From Haloglycomyces albus DSM 45210 (GTDB taxonomy: Bacteria > Actinomycetota > Actinomycetes > Mycobacteriales > Micromonosporaceae), in NCBI RefSeq assembly GCF_000527155.1, contig NZ_AZUQ01000001.1:800554-864553 (forward strand): a DNA stretch of 64,000 nt. The letters are read 5' to 3'. Shown piece after piece: positions 52,872 through 62,797 of this stretch. The first letter of the stretch is position 1. Each line of letters begins with the position of its first letter. The notes under the pieces were generated by a model. It ran no database searches and was not told the DNA's origin. It saw only the letters and a program-made list of their open reading frames with translations. The position numbers and the translations under genes were made by a program.

Positions 52872-54023
52872 ATGGCTCACTCTGACGATATTCTCGCTCG
52901 CGCCGCCGACGGCGATCGCATCTCCGACGACGAAGCGCTTCACCTCTACACCGAGGCTCCCTTCCACGCGCTCGCGGAAGCCGCCAACCACGCACGGCAG
53001 CGCATCATCGGCGACAATATCGTCACCTACATCATCGATCGCAACATCAACTACACCAACGTGTGTACGACCGCGTGCAAGTTCTGCGCCTTCTACCGAG
53101 CCCCGAAACACTCCGAGGGCTGGACGCACGACAACGCCGAGGTACTCCGGCGCTGCGGTGAGGCCGTCGATCTCGGCGCCACCCAGGTGATGCTGCAGGG
53201 CGGCCACCACCCGGACTTCGGCGTGGAGTACTACGAGGAACTGTTCTCCACGGTCAAGGAGCACTATCCCGAACTGGTCATCCACTCCATCGGCCCCAGC
53301 GAGATCGACCACATGTCACGCGTCAGCGACATCGCCGTCGACGAGGTCATCCGGCGCATCAAAGCCGCCGGACTGGACTCGGTGGCCGGGGCCGGGGCCG
53401 AAATGCTCCCCGAACGCCCCCGCACGGCGATAGCGCCGCTCAAGGAAAGCGGTCGCCGTTGGCTGGAGATCATGGAGGTCGCCCACAACCACGGACTGCG
53501 GTCGACCGCCACCATGATGATGGGAACCGGGGAGACGGCCGCCGAGCGCATCGAACACCTCAGCCTCATCCGTGACGTCCAGGATCGGACCGGCGGTTTC
53601 CGTTCCTTTATCCCTTGGACCTATCAGCCGGAGAACAACCACCTCAAGGGACGCACTCAGGCGACGGCCCTGGAATACCTCCGTCTGCTCGCCGTCGCCC
53701 GGCTGTACTTCCACAACATCGTTCACCTGCAGTCGTCCTGGCTGACGGTCGGCAAGGCCGCCGGGCAGCTCAGCCTGCACCTCGGCGTGGACGACCTCGG
53801 ATCGATCATGTTGGAGGAGAACGTCATCTCCTCCGCCGGAGCGCGGAACCAGTCCAAACTGGGCGAGCTGGTCAATCTCATCCGTACCGGGGATCGGATA
53901 CCGGCGCAACGCAATACGACCTATGAGCGTCTCGCCGTGCACTGGACGCCCGAGGACGACCCGTCCGACGAGCGGGTGCGTTCGCACTACTCCACCATCG
54001 TGGCCGACCTGCAGCAGGTCTAA
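52872..54023 (+). CDS. mqnC: Cyclic dehypoxanthinyl futalosine synthase (radical SAM)
   Basis: Radical-SAM cyclase of the futalosine menaquinone pathway. The 383-aa product has the cluster motif CTTACKFCAFYR (near residue 58), DRNINYTNVC before it, MLQGGHHPDFGVEYYE, IHSIGPSEIDH, GAGAEML and ATMMMGTGET. It lies directly after the FNR-like reductase. With mqnA and mqnE it indicates that this organism uses the futalosine route rather than the classical men pathway. Confidence 0.95.
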   Translation: MAHSDDILARAADGDRISDDEALHLYTEAPFHALAEAANHARQRIIGDNIVTYIIDRNINYTNVCTTACKFCAFYRAPKHSEGWTHDNAEVLRRCGEAVDLGATQVMLQGGHHPDFGVEYYEELFSTVKEHYPELVIHSIGPSEIDHMSRVSDIAVDEVIRRIKAAGLDSVAGAGAEMLPERPRTAIAPLKESGRRWLEIMEVAHNHGLRSTATMMMGTGETAAERIEHLSLIRDVQDRTGGFRSFIPWTYQPENNHLKGRTQATALEYLRLLAVARLYFHNIVHLQSSWLTVGKAAGQLSLHLGVDDLGSIMLEENVISSAGARNQSKLGELVNLIRTGDRIPAQRNTTYERLAVHWTPEDDPSDERVRSHYSTIVADLQQV

Positions 54024-54059
54024 AGCTCTAAAGCGTCGTCGTGGGCCGCCGCATTCGGT

Positions 54060-55766
54060 TCACACTCCGGATTCGGCGACCCAGGCACGCTTGACCACCG
54101 GCTCTTCGTACGTTTCGCGGCAGGCTTCCACGAATCGGTCGATCAGCATTTCGGGCGGAACGTCGCTGAGGTAATACGCCCGCATCCGTTGTCGCTCTTC
54201 TGCCTTGGTGTCGTAGTGCATGAGTTCGTCGAGAACTTCGTCTATATTGGACAGATCCGACCGCAGGAGGTACGACGCTCGCGAGATGGGGAACTCATCA
54301 ACGTAATCCGCACCGAAACCGCGCGGATCGGTCATGGCGAACGGTCGGCCGGAGTAGAGCCAATCCGAGGCCGTCCCGCTGATGTCGGTGATCGCGACAT
54401 CAGCGGCGTTGATGCAGTCGATCAATCCCATGTCGATTTCAGCGGCGGCACCGAACCGATGGATTCGATCGCTTTTATCCTGGTCGTCGGCCAAGATCCG
54501 CTGCACCTGTGCGACCGCCCGTGAGTAGTTCGGGTTGGCTTTGGTGTACGGGTGCGAGCGAAACACGACGTTCGCATTCCGTCGCAACAACGCGGCCACG
54601 ATCCGATGTGCTTGGGCCAACGACGAATAGTCGGCCTCCGAGTTCAATCCGGCCCACGTCGGGGCGTACAGAACGGTCGGCCGGCTCGATTCGCCACCGT
54701 CTCGGCTGCGACGGTCATCCGTATCGACCGCGTGCAACTGTGGACGACCGATAATGCGGAACTTGTAGTGGGGAATGTCGACGCCGTGCCTGTGGTAGCG
54801 ATCGACGCCGCCTTGGCCCGCTACGAATACCCGGTCGTACATCAACGAGACCGCCGAGCGGCTGATCGCCTTGTCCGAATCACCGTGCATGAGCTGTATA
54901 TGCATCCGGTCGCCGTTCTTGACCACCTGAGTGTTCTTGATGGCGTGATTGCAGTAAAAACACGCCCGTACCGAATCCAGCATCAAACGATCCAGAATCG
55001 ATTGGGCCGGGGCGAAAACGATCGGCCTATCCGTTTCACGCGCGATGGCGTTGAACAGATAGGGCTCGCGGACGACTATGAGGAACGGGTCGGGAATCGC
55101 GTCGAAATAAGGCAACCACATCTTCAATTGATATTGAGAACCGGGTGTGCCCGCGAAATGGATGATGAATCGCGGCCGCAACCGCTCGACCGCCTCAACG
55201 ACCTCGTAATCGACCGGATGTGGATCGTTCCGACGCCGCCACAAGCCGATAAGGCCCTGGTAGAAAGCAAAGGACACGACCAGAATCGTGATTGCCGATA
55301 CGAACAGATCGATCGCGCCCTGCCATCGCCCGTCCGGGACAAAGGCGGCTACCGTGACGAGAACGAGCACGGAATTGCCCATTTTGGTGATCCTGCGACG
55401 GCTGACCCAACGACCGGATTGAGAGCGGCGCACATCGAGATTGTCGGCCTCCAAATAGCCGATGTTGAGCGCGCGACGCACGTACCCGCTCAATGCCACG
55501 AACGCAATGCACAGGAAGACCGCGACAAGCAGAATCCGGTCCGGCTCCAGCCGCCACACCTGTACCGCCACGGCCGATAGGCTCAGCAGGCGGGTGCTCA
55601 TATAGGCGGCGATGTTGCGGCGGCACCGATACCAGACGAATCCCAGGACGCCCAGCGCGAGAACAAGCCCGATATAGCTGTGCGGAACCACGAGGGCGAA
55701 GGCGACGGCCACGACCGCTCCCAGGCTCACCCCCAGGCGAACCAATCGACGCAATTGAGCCTTCAC
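54060..55766 (-). CDS. CDP-glycerol:poly(glycerophosphate) glycerophosphotransferase-like protein, copy 1
   Basis: 568-aa protein with about five N-terminal hydrophobic helices (within residues 10-180) and a cytosolic TagB/TagF-like transferase domain: LMHGDSDKAISRS, HGVDIPHYKFRIIGRPQL, VLYAPTWAG, VVFRSHPYT and the late AITDISGTASDWLYSGRPFA. It probably transfers polyol-phosphate units from CDP-polyol to a lipid-linked wall polymer. GTG 55766 fits both a GGAGA box and the start of its paralogue. It is 163 bases downstream of that paralogue in the same direction. Confidence 0.85.
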   Translation of the reverse strand: MKAQLRRLVRLGVSLGAVVAVAFALVVPHSYIGLVLALGVLGFVWYRCRRNIAAYMSTRLLSLSAVAVQVWRLEPDRILLVAVFLCIAFVALSGYVRRALNIGYLEADNLDVRRSQSGRWVSRRRITKMGNSVLVLVTVAAFVPDGRWQGAIDLFVSAITILVVSFAFYQGLIGLWRRRNDPHPVDYEVVEAVERLRPRFIIHFAGTPGSQYQLKMWLPYFDAIPDPFLIVVREPYLFNAIARETDRPIVFAPAQSILDRLMLDSVRACFYCNHAIKNTQVVKNGDRMHIQLMHGDSDKAISRSAVSLMYDRVFVAGQGGVDRYHRHGVDIPHYKFRIIGRPQLHAVDTDDRRSRDGGESSRPTVLYAPTWAGLNSEADYSSLAQAHRIVAALLRRNANVVFRSHPYTKANPNYSRAVAQVQRILADDQDKSDRIHRFGAAAEIDMGLIDCINAADVAITDISGTASDWLYSGRPFAMTDPRGFGADYVDEFPISRASYLLRSDLSNIDEVLDELMHYDTKAEERQRMRAYYLSDVPPEMLIDRFVEACRETYEEPVVKRAWVAESGV

Positions 55767-55935
55767 GGTCACATCTCCGTTGACAGGCGACCGTGACCGC
55801 GAGCGCCCTTCCCGTCGCTCCAGAGGGTCTGTTCATGTGCCCACGGCACCGTGCCGCCACTCAACGCCGTTCCTGCCATTGCCCTCACACTCCCATTACT
55901 GGGACACACTCGACACCAAAGAATATCCTTTGATT

Positions 55936-57636
55936 CTAAATGCCGGCGTTGGCTGCGGTGGCATCCTTGACCACCGGCGTGGCGTAGGTTGACCGCACTG
56001 TATCCACAAAGGAGGATATGAGTTCCTCGGGTTTGATGTCGCTCAGATAATGTGAACGAATCCGTTCCCGCTGAGGTTTCTTACTGTCGGTATCGAGCAG
56101 TTCGTCGAGTACCTCTTCCAGGTTCGACAGGTCGTGCCGGAGGAGATAGGAGGCCCGTGAAATCGGGAATTCGATCTCGTACTCGTCTTCGAATCCTTGC
56201 GGGTCGGTCATGGCGAACGGTTTCGCGGAGTACAGCCAGTCGGAGGCCGTACCCGATACGTCGCTGACGGCGACGTCGGCCAGGTTGATGCACTCGGCGA
56301 GAGTCAAATCCGTTTCGGCGGCGGCACCGTATCGATGGTTTTTTCCCGTTTGAGCGGCGTCGTCCGCCAGTTTGCGTTGGATGTTGTCGCGAATGCGTCC
56401 GTAGGCCGCGTTCGATCCGGTGTAAGGGTGCGTACGGAACATGATGTCGACGTCGCGACGCAACAGGCTGTCGACGATGTCCTCGGCTTGGGACAGTGAG
56501 GAGTAGTCGACCGTGGAATTCATACCGGCCCAGGTCGGGGTGTACAGCACGACCGGGCGTTCGCCGGTGGCGCGGAACCGTTCCCCGATCTCGATCTCGT
56601 GTAGCTGCGGACGCCCGATGATGCGGAACTTGTAGTTCGGGATGTCCACGCCGTGCTGGTGATAACGATCGACTCCCGCTTGTCCCGCCACATAGACCTG
56701 GTCGTACATGAGAGCAAGAGCGGAACGGCTGATCGCCTTGTCGGAGTCACCGTGCATGAGTTGCACATGAATGCAGTCACCGTTACGGATGAGGTGAGCG
56801 TTCTTGACCGCGTGATTCGAATAAAAGCAGGCGCGGACCGTCTCGGGAAGCAATTGCTCCAATACCGCCTGGCGGGGCGCGTACACGATGGGAGTGTCGG
56901 TGATCTCGGCGGTGCCCTCCAGTAGATGGGCATCGCGAACCACGATCAAGTACGGATCGGGCACCTCGTCGAAGAACGGGAGCCACATGTTGATGTGATA
57001 CTGCGAGCCCGGCATTCCCGCGAAGTGAAAGATGAATCGCGGCTGCAGCCGTTCCACCGCCTCCATGACATCCGCATCGACCACGTGGGCATCATTGCGG
57101 CGCTTAACTATTGAATCAAGGACCCGGAGGCCGATGACCCCGAGCACGGTAGCGGTGCCGGCCAACATTACGATGTCGACGCCCAGCTGCGCCCATCCGT
57201 CGGGAATAAAGGCGACCAAGACAAGCGTGGTACCCAGTGCGTTGGTTGCCTTGGTAGCGACTTTGGGAGCGGTGAGCCGCCGAAACAGTGAGCGGTGCAC
57301 CTCCAAGTTGTAGGTCGCGAGGTAATCGAAGGCCAGTCCTCGCTTGATGTAGTTCCCGATGGCGAGGGTTCCGGCAAAGGCGAGAGCAGAGGCGAAATAG
57401 GCGTACCGGTCCGGTTGGATCATCCAGATGTTACCGACGACGGCCCCCACGCCCATCATGCGAGGCGCTATGAAAGCAGTAAAGTTACTAGTCGACCGGT
57501 ACCAGGCAAACCCCAAAACCAGTGCCGCGAAATAGACCGCCAGAAGCGACTCGGGATATACAAAGGCACTGACGAGAGCGAGTAGCCCCAGTATATTCAC
57601 CGCACTACGCAGCACTTTATTCAACTTTGCCTTCAT
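55936..57636 (-). CDS. CDP-glycerol:poly(glycerophosphate) glycerophosphotransferase-like protein, copy 2
   Basis: 566-aa paralogue of the preceding gene product with the same order: five hydrophobic helices, then LMHGDSDKAISRSA, HGVDIPNYKFRIIGRPQL, VLYTPTWAG, MFRTHPYTG and VAVSDVSGTASDWLYSAKPF. The two proteins are alike along their whole length, so they arose by tandem duplication. One may prime and one extend the polymer, as TagB and TagF do. ATG 57636 follows GTTGAGG. The IspD/TarI-like gene lies upstream on the same strand. Confidence 0.85.
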   Translation of the reverse strand: MKAKLNKVLRSAVNILGLLALVSAFVYPESLLAVYFAALVLGFAWYRSTSNFTAFIAPRMMGVGAVVGNIWMIQPDRYAYFASALAFAGTLAIGNYIKRGLAFDYLATYNLEVHRSLFRRLTAPKVATKATNALGTTLVLVAFIPDGWAQLGVDIVMLAGTATVLGVIGLRVLDSIVKRRNDAHVVDADVMEAVERLQPRFIFHFAGMPGSQYHINMWLPFFDEVPDPYLIVVRDAHLLEGTAEITDTPIVYAPRQAVLEQLLPETVRACFYSNHAVKNAHLIRNGDCIHVQLMHGDSDKAISRSALALMYDQVYVAGQAGVDRYHQHGVDIPNYKFRIIGRPQLHEIEIGERFRATGERPVVLYTPTWAGMNSTVDYSSLSQAEDIVDSLLRRDVDIMFRTHPYTGSNAAYGRIRDNIQRKLADDAAQTGKNHRYGAAAETDLTLAECINLADVAVSDVSGTASDWLYSAKPFAMTDPQGFEDEYEIEFPISRASYLLRHDLSNLEEVLDELLDTDSKKPQRERIRSHYLSDIKPEELISSFVDTVRSTYATPVVKDATAANAGI

Positions 57637-57926
57637 TGACCTCAACTTTCAGGATGGACCATCGCACCGAGCCGGCGAAGTTCGCGTATTACCGGTGTCT
57701 CGCTCCCCGCGCACCGCGGCGGTGAACCGTGGGTACTGACGCAGGTACACACCAATGGATGGATCGCTTAAATCTTTCTGTATGGTACGTAAACGCGAGT
57801 GATGACCACAAATTTAGCCGATCGGTCTGTGAGTAGGCTTACGAGCGCCAATTCATGCCGCCACGACCGTACAACCCGGATGGATGTTCCGTCTCACCTC
57901 GCCACATAGGTGACAGTCATTGGCTT

Positions 57927-58715
57927 TCACGGATTCCGGTCCGTCACCCAATCCCGTAGCGCACCGTCCAAGTCGTCGTCTTGGCGTGGCAAGCGCAGAA
58001 TCGTATCGGCCATGACCATGTCGATGGGGCGGGTGACCTTGAAGTTCGTCTCCTCCCCCGCCACCACGGAAACATCGACGTCCGGCAGATATCGGTGTAC
58101 GACCGAGCAATCGTCGGTGACTTGAAAATCAGGATCGTCTCGAGCTCCGTCGAACGCCCGCGACAGAACGTCGAGACGGAACCCTTGCGGAGTCTGCACC
58201 CGCCGCAGGCGGCTGCGTTCGGGCACCGACTCCAGAATCTCCTCACCCTCGACGTCGGTCGTAGTGGTAATCATCGTGTCGGCGGCGCCAATGGCCACGT
58301 CGACCGCTGAATACGCCTCCAAACGGTCGACGACGTCACCTATCAATCGTTGCGAGACGAGAGGCCGCGCGGCATCGTGAATGAGAACTTTGCGCGCCCC
58401 GTCGTGCCGGGCGTTCAGATATCGCAAAGCGGCGGCCGTACTGTCGCTCCGATCCCGACCACCCGCAATGATCTCCGGTTTTACCGCGAGATCACTTGAA
58501 CGCAACGTCCGCTCCGCCTGAGCGTGGAACTCCGCCGCCATCACCACGAGGACCTCGTCCACCATGTCGTGCTCGGCAAAGGCTCCGACGGACCGCTCCA
58601 GCAGGGTTTTCCCCGCGACCTCCATCAGCTGCTTGGGGACCTCGCCCGCGATACGCCTGCCGATCCCTCCCGCCAAGACCACCGCCGTCACCGTCGCTGG
58701 ATACCGCTTGAGCAT
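57927..58715 (-). CDS. IspD/TarI family cytidylyltransferase
   Basis: 262-aa CTP-dependent transferase: VVLAGGIGRRIAGEVPKQLM, HDAARPLVS, RVQTPQGFRLDVL, TDDCSVVHRYLPDV and GEETNFKVTRPIDM. The last two segments resemble TarI-type ribitol-5-phosphate cytidylyltransferases more than housekeeping IspD, and the adjacent polyol-phosphate transferases agree. However, ispD is missing from its usual place between carD and ispF, so this could serve the MEP pathway as well. ATG 58715 gives the usual N-terminus. Confidence 0.85.
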   Translation of the reverse strand: MLKRYPATVTAVVLAGGIGRRIAGEVPKQLMEVAGKTLLERSVGAFAEHDMVDEVLVVMAAEFHAQAERTLRSSDLAVKPEIIAGGRDRSDSTAAALRYLNARHDGARKVLIHDAARPLVSQRLIGDVVDRLEAYSAVDVAIGAADTMITTTTDVEGEEILESVPERSRLRRVQTPQGFRLDVLSRAFDGARDDPDFQVTDDCSVVHRYLPDVDVSVVAGEETNFKVTRPIDMVMADTILRLPRQDDDLDGALRDWVTDRNP

Positions 58716-58998
58716 GATTGACCACCGTCCAAATGTCGTCCCGTATCGCTCGAGGTGGAGCGCGCTCGCACCGAGGCGGCACACCTCAACTCCCCGTTGT
58801 GAAACCACTCACTAAAAAGGGTCGAGCCATGCTGCATATTACCGTTTTACCTACAAATTCAACCGGAATTAACTGAGGTAATATCGTGGCACTGTAGCCG
58901 GCGCGATCCACGAACCTCGTCGACGGCCGGTGGATCGGCGTTTCCCATCGAATTGCGGCGCTATCGCAGCACATTGTTACCGGAAGTAAGGATATTAC

Positions 58999-59691
58999 AT
59001 GTCACTAAACATCGTCATTCTGGCCGCCGGGGTCGGCTCTCGCCTCGGCAAGCCACACCCCAAGTCCCTAACACAGCTCAATACCGGTGAAACCATCATG
59101 GGACGCTCACTCCGGCTACTCACGTCCCGCTTCTCCCGCGTCACTCCGCAACTCGTCGTGGGCTTCAAAAAGGAAGTCATCATGGAAGAGGTTCCGGACG
59201 TCGGATTTATTTACAACCAGAACTACGGTGACACCAATACTTCGAAATCCCTCTTGAAAGCCTTGGAAACCTTGGGTCCCGGCGGAGTTCTGTGGCTCAA
59301 CGGCGACGTGGTCTTCGAACCTCAGGTTCTCGACGCCTTGCTTCCCCACATTGCCACCGACCGCTCCTTCATCAGTGTCAACACCGCGTCGGTCAGTGAT
59401 GAAGAGGTGAAGTACACCCTCGGTCCCGACGGCTACATCAACCAATTGTCCAAGAAGGTGGAAAACGGCCTCGGTGAAGCGGTGGGCATCAACTACATCT
59501 CGGCCGACGACCGGATTCGCCTCACCCAGCGCCTGCAGGAAGTCGACGACCAGGACTATTTCGAGCGCGGAGTGGAACTGGCGATCGAAAAGGACGGCCT
59601 ACAGTTCGAGGCCATCGACATTTCCGCCCACAGCGTGATCGAAGTCGATTTCGCCGAGGACCTCGACGACGTCAACCAGCACTTCAACTAA
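58999..59691 (+). CDS. NTP transferase (phosphocholine/sugar-phosphate nucleotidyltransferase-like)
   Basis: 230-aa nucleotidyltransferase with GT-A-like fold: IVILAAGVGSRLGKPHPKSL (NTP-binding), NQNYGDTNTSKSL, LWLNGDVVFEP (metal-binding Asp) and IEVDFAEDLDDV at the end. It resembles LicC-type phosphocholine and sugar-1-phosphate transferases. It is divergent from the IspD/TarI-like gene and probably supplies an activated substituent for the same surface polymer. The exact substrate is unknown. Confidence 0.8.
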   Translation: MSLNIVILAAGVGSRLGKPHPKSLTQLNTGETIMGRSLRLLTSRFSRVTPQLVVGFKKEVIMEEVPDVGFIYNQNYGDTNTSKSLLKALETLGPGGVLWLNGDVVFEPQVLDALLPHIATDRSFISVNTASVSDEEVKYTLGPDGYINQLSKKVENGLGEAVGINYISADDRIRLTQRLQEVDDQDYFERGVELAIEKDGLQFEAIDISAHSVIEVDFAEDLDDVNQHFN

Positions 59692-59821
59692 GTCCACGAC
59701 GGGCGACTCATGTCGCGCTTCGAATCGTGCAGTTTGACCGATCCGACGTTCGCCTGAACGCCGGTTCCGACTCTCAGCGCGCGGTCGATGCATCGACCGC
59801 GATCGGAACCGGCCGGGCGTC

Positions 59822-61039
59822 CTACCGGCGCGCCGGTTGAATCACCGTCTCCACTTCCCCAAGAGCGATCGTCGCTCCTTGCGGACCGGGTGCCGTGGCC
59901 GTCAGACGCACCTCGTCACCGTCCTCCAGATAGATCCTGGGCTCATTGCCCACCCGGAGCGGTTCCTGACCCGCCCAGGTCATCTCCAGAAGCGTCCCGC
60001 ACTGTTCGCGCACCGCGCCGGACACGGCACCGGAACCGAACAACGTTCCCGCCCGGACCGGTACGCCGTTACTCGTCAACTGGCTCATCAGCTGCGGAGG
60101 CGTCCAGTAATTGTCCCCGAACTGTGGACGCGACACCACCTGACCGTTGATTTCCAACGCCAGCTGAATGTCGTAGCCAAAGCGATCGGATTCCTTCAGG
60201 TGGCCGACGGCCTGTCCGTCCTGTGCGGGGGCCATGGAAATGGCCGCGTCCAGAGCCTCCAGCGGCGTCACCCACGCGCTCATGGAGGTGGCGAATCCCT
60301 TGGACGCCTGCGGTCCGGTGGCGATGTTCTCCTCGACGCTAAAGTCGCGGGCCGTCCAATCGTTCAAAAGGACCGCACCGAAGACATGGCCGGAAAAGTC
60401 GTCCGGGCTAAGGGTGACCCCCAGTCCCGATTCACCTCCGACGATGAACCCGACCTCGGCCTCCACATCAAGTGCCCGCGTCGGGCCGTACTGCACGACA
60501 CCGGTCTGATCGCGCCGATACCCCATGGGTCGGGCCAATTCGAGCCCGGAGGGAAACACGCTGGACGCCCTTCCGCTGTAGCTCTGGGGTTGTGCCCTCC
60601 AACCGGCCGGAAGCACCTCCGCACCGCTGCGACGCAACCGCCCCATGTTCGCGGCGTGCGCTTCTGAGGAATTGAAATCCACAAAATCCGTGACCAGCAA
60701 CGGCGAATGCATCGCCACCTCGGAAAGCGGATGCATCCAGGTTTCGGCGACCTCCTCCAGACTCGGCTCCGTGACCGCCTGTACCACCTGGGCACGGACC
60801 GTCTGCCACACCGACTTACCCATCATGAGGAAACGGTTGAGAGCGGGGTCTCGCAATGCCGTACAGGACGGGCAGGTTTGGCAATCGCCGGATTCTACCG
60901 CCTTGTGCAGGTCCAGAACGTAATCTCCGATTCGAGCCCCGATGTGCGGAGTCTCGTCCTCCGCGGTGGAAAAAACCCCGAGGGGAAGATTGTGGCTGTT
61001 GAACAGGCTCTCATCGGCGCCCTTTATCCAGCTGCTCAT
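59822..61039 (-). CDS. fahA: Fumarylacetoacetase
   Basis: Cleaves fumarylacetoacetate to fumarate and acetoacetate at the end of tyrosine/homogentisate breakdown. The 405-aa length and two-domain layout (N-terminal SH3-like part, then FAH fold) fit. The metal and catalytic region reads VDFNSSEAHAANMGRLRR (usual DFYxSxxHATNVG). LDVEAEVGFIVG, LLNDWTARD and GTLFGSGAVSG are conserved. ATG 61039 follows AAGGAGCGAG. No other tyrosine-catabolism genes are in the window. Confidence 0.92.
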   Translation of the reverse strand: MSSWIKGADESLFNSHNLPLGVFSTAEDETPHIGARIGDYVLDLHKAVESGDCQTCPSCTALRDPALNRFLMMGKSVWQTVRAQVVQAVTEPSLEEVAETWMHPLSEVAMHSPLLVTDFVDFNSSEAHAANMGRLRRSGAEVLPAGWRAQPQSYSGRASSVFPSGLELARPMGYRRDQTGVVQYGPTRALDVEAEVGFIVGGESGLGVTLSPDDFSGHVFGAVLLNDWTARDFSVEENIATGPQASKGFATSMSAWVTPLEALDAAISMAPAQDGQAVGHLKESDRFGYDIQLALEINGQVVSRPQFGDNYWTPPQLMSQLTSNGVPVRAGTLFGSGAVSGAVREQCGTLLEMTWAGQEPLRVGNEPRIYLEDGDEVRLTATAPGPQGATIALGEVETVIQPARR

Positions 61040-61126
61040 GTATTCTCGCTCCTTGTGTCAAACCTGTTGGCACTGGAATAACGAGCGAGGCAGGCGAGGG
61101 TGACTCCGGGCGGCCACCGATACGGC

Positions 61127-61960
61127 TCAGTTCGGGTCCTGGCGATGTTTCTGCAGAACGATGGCCCAAGCGATACCGGCGGCCAAGGCAATGATCCCGA
61201 ACATGACCCGACCCCCGGTCGGAGTGGCGGTACTCAACAACGCCAATACCCCGAACACTCCGGTGATCCCGGCCAGAACCGACCGCAGGAGCGGGCCACG
61301 CAGCGGACCTCCCGAGAACAATTTCTCGCGCCACTGCGGGTCGTCCGCACTGACCTCCACCGGTCGCGACTTCCCCGATTCCTCCTCCGGGCCCCGTTTG
61401 TCACGCAGTTCCTGTGGAGTGACGGTCTCCTGATCCACATCCTGCGCCGCCTGACGAGCGCGCTTGGCCAGGTCGTCCATATCCAGACTCTCGGCCACGG
61501 CCGCGAGAGTCAGATGCGTTCGCTGTTCGTCCGGTGCCAGACGCACCGCATTCCACGCCGCGTCCAAAGCCGGTTGAGCCGCACCGGACTCCCGAACGAT
61601 CAAGGCGTAATGCACATTGAGCATCCACGAATCCGGATTGGTGGTCAACAAGGTCTCGGCCGCCTGTTTCGCCTCGTCGCGGCGCTTCAGACGTGCGAGC
61701 GCGTAGCCGCGGGTGATCCAAGCACGTTCGTGCAATGGTTCAAAACTGAGGGCCGTGGACGCATAGGTCAACGCGCCCTCGGCGTCCTCCTCCGCCAACG
61801 CGAGGGACGCCGCCAAAGCGTTGGCATCGACGTGGAACGGTTCGACGGCCAGGGCGGATTCGATCTCGGTTTTCGCTTCCGGCAGTCGATCGAGGTCGTA
61901 AAAGACCTCGGCTCGTTGGGTGAATTCGTCGGCCGTCCGGCGGGTGGAATCGTCGTCCAA
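61127..61960 (-). CDS. TPR protein with C-terminal membrane anchor
   Basis: 277-aa protein. Residues about 5-165 form tetratricopeptide-like helical repeats (RAEVFYDLDRLPEAKTEIES, ALSFEPLHERAWITRGYALA), a linker follows, and two hydrophobic helices close it (about 226-245 and 250-270). The start appears to be TTG 61960, six bases after AAGGA. It may be a membrane-tethered assembly factor. Function unknown. Between it and ispF (61961-62197) I see no gene. Confidence 0.75.
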   Translation of the reverse strand: MDDDSTRRTADEFTQRAEVFYDLDRLPEAKTEIESALAVEPFHVDANALAASLALAEEDAEGALTYASTALSFEPLHERAWITRGYALARLKRRDEAKQAAETLLTTNPDSWMLNVHYALIVRESGAAQPALDAAWNAVRLAPDEQRTHLTLAAVAESLDMDDLAKRARQAAQDVDQETVTPQELRDKRGPEEESGKSRPVEVSADDPQWREKLFSGGPLRGPLLRSVLAGITGVFGVLALLSTATPTGGRVMFGIIALAAGIAWAIVLQKHRQDPN

Positions 61961-62197
61961 GGCACATCCTTATATCGGTCGAGGCCGCTCAGGCGCCGCG
62001 CGGCACGTCGCCTGGCAGAGAGCGCGGTCACGCTCAACGCCGGTGCGGGAGGCCGGTCGGCACGCGTTGCGTGGCCCCGCAACACCGAGTCGTATGACCT
62101 CCGCCCCGCTTCACGTCGTTGGCGCTCGCGACCCTGTTCACATCGTTACAAGTCGTCTATTGGGTGGGAAACGGGTCGTCACCCACGTCCGGCCAGT

Positions 62198-62776
62198 TTA
62201 GCGCGAGTCGGTTGTCCCGGTGGGAGGCCGGATGCCGTACAGCAGCGCGGTGGAGGTGGCGGCCACACCTTCCCCACGTCCGGTGAAACCGAGACCGTCG
62301 GTCGTGGTGGCCGACAAGCGTACCGGCGCGTGAAGTATCCCGCTCATCGCGGATTCGGCTTCATGGCGTCGCGGGGCGATTTTGGGGCGCTTGCCAATGA
62401 TCTGGATGCTGACGTTGACGATGCGCCATTCCGTCTGTTCCAGTCGTCGCAGCGTTTCACGCAACAGTTCGGCACCGGTGGCATTGGCCCATTCCGGCCG
62501 AGAGGTGCCGAAATTGCTACCGAGATCACCCAGTCCTGACGCACTCAGTAGTGCGTCGCATACCGAGTGTGCGGCCACGTCTCCATCGGAGTGCCCCGCC
62601 AGCCCGGGGGAGTCGGGCCATTCCAGACAGGCGAGACGACAGGGAGCATCCACATCGAAGCGATGGACGTCACTACCGTGCCCGATCACCAGTGCGGGCG
62701 GAGGAGGGACACTCGCGCCGGCCCTTGGTGTATTCGAATCGTCGTGGATTGCGGATGCGGTCTGTTCGTCGTTCAC
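62198..62776 (-). CDS. ispF: 2-C-methyl-D-erythritol 2,4-cyclodiphosphate synthase
   Basis: MEP-pathway enzyme that forms the cyclic diphosphate. Metal ligands in [10 protein letters not shown] and [19 protein letters not shown], then [12 protein letters not shown] and the C-terminal [17 protein letters not shown], identify the family. The 192-aa length exceeds the usual 160 because of about 28 extra N-terminal residues. It starts with GTG 21 bases after the carD stop. In mycobacteria ispD lies between these two genes; here it does not. Confidence 0.95.
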   Translation of the reverse strand: MNDEQTASAIHDDSNTPRAGASVPPPPALVIGHGSDVHRFDVDAPCRLACLEWPDSPGLAGHSDGDVAAHSVCDALLSASGLGDLGSNFGTSRPEWANATGAELLRETLRRLEQTEWRIVNVSIQIIGKRPKIAPRRHEAESAMSGILHAPVRLSATTTDGLGFTGRGEGVAATSTALLYGIRPPTGTTDSR

Positions 62777-62797
62777 ATCCGAAACGTAGCAGTCGCC

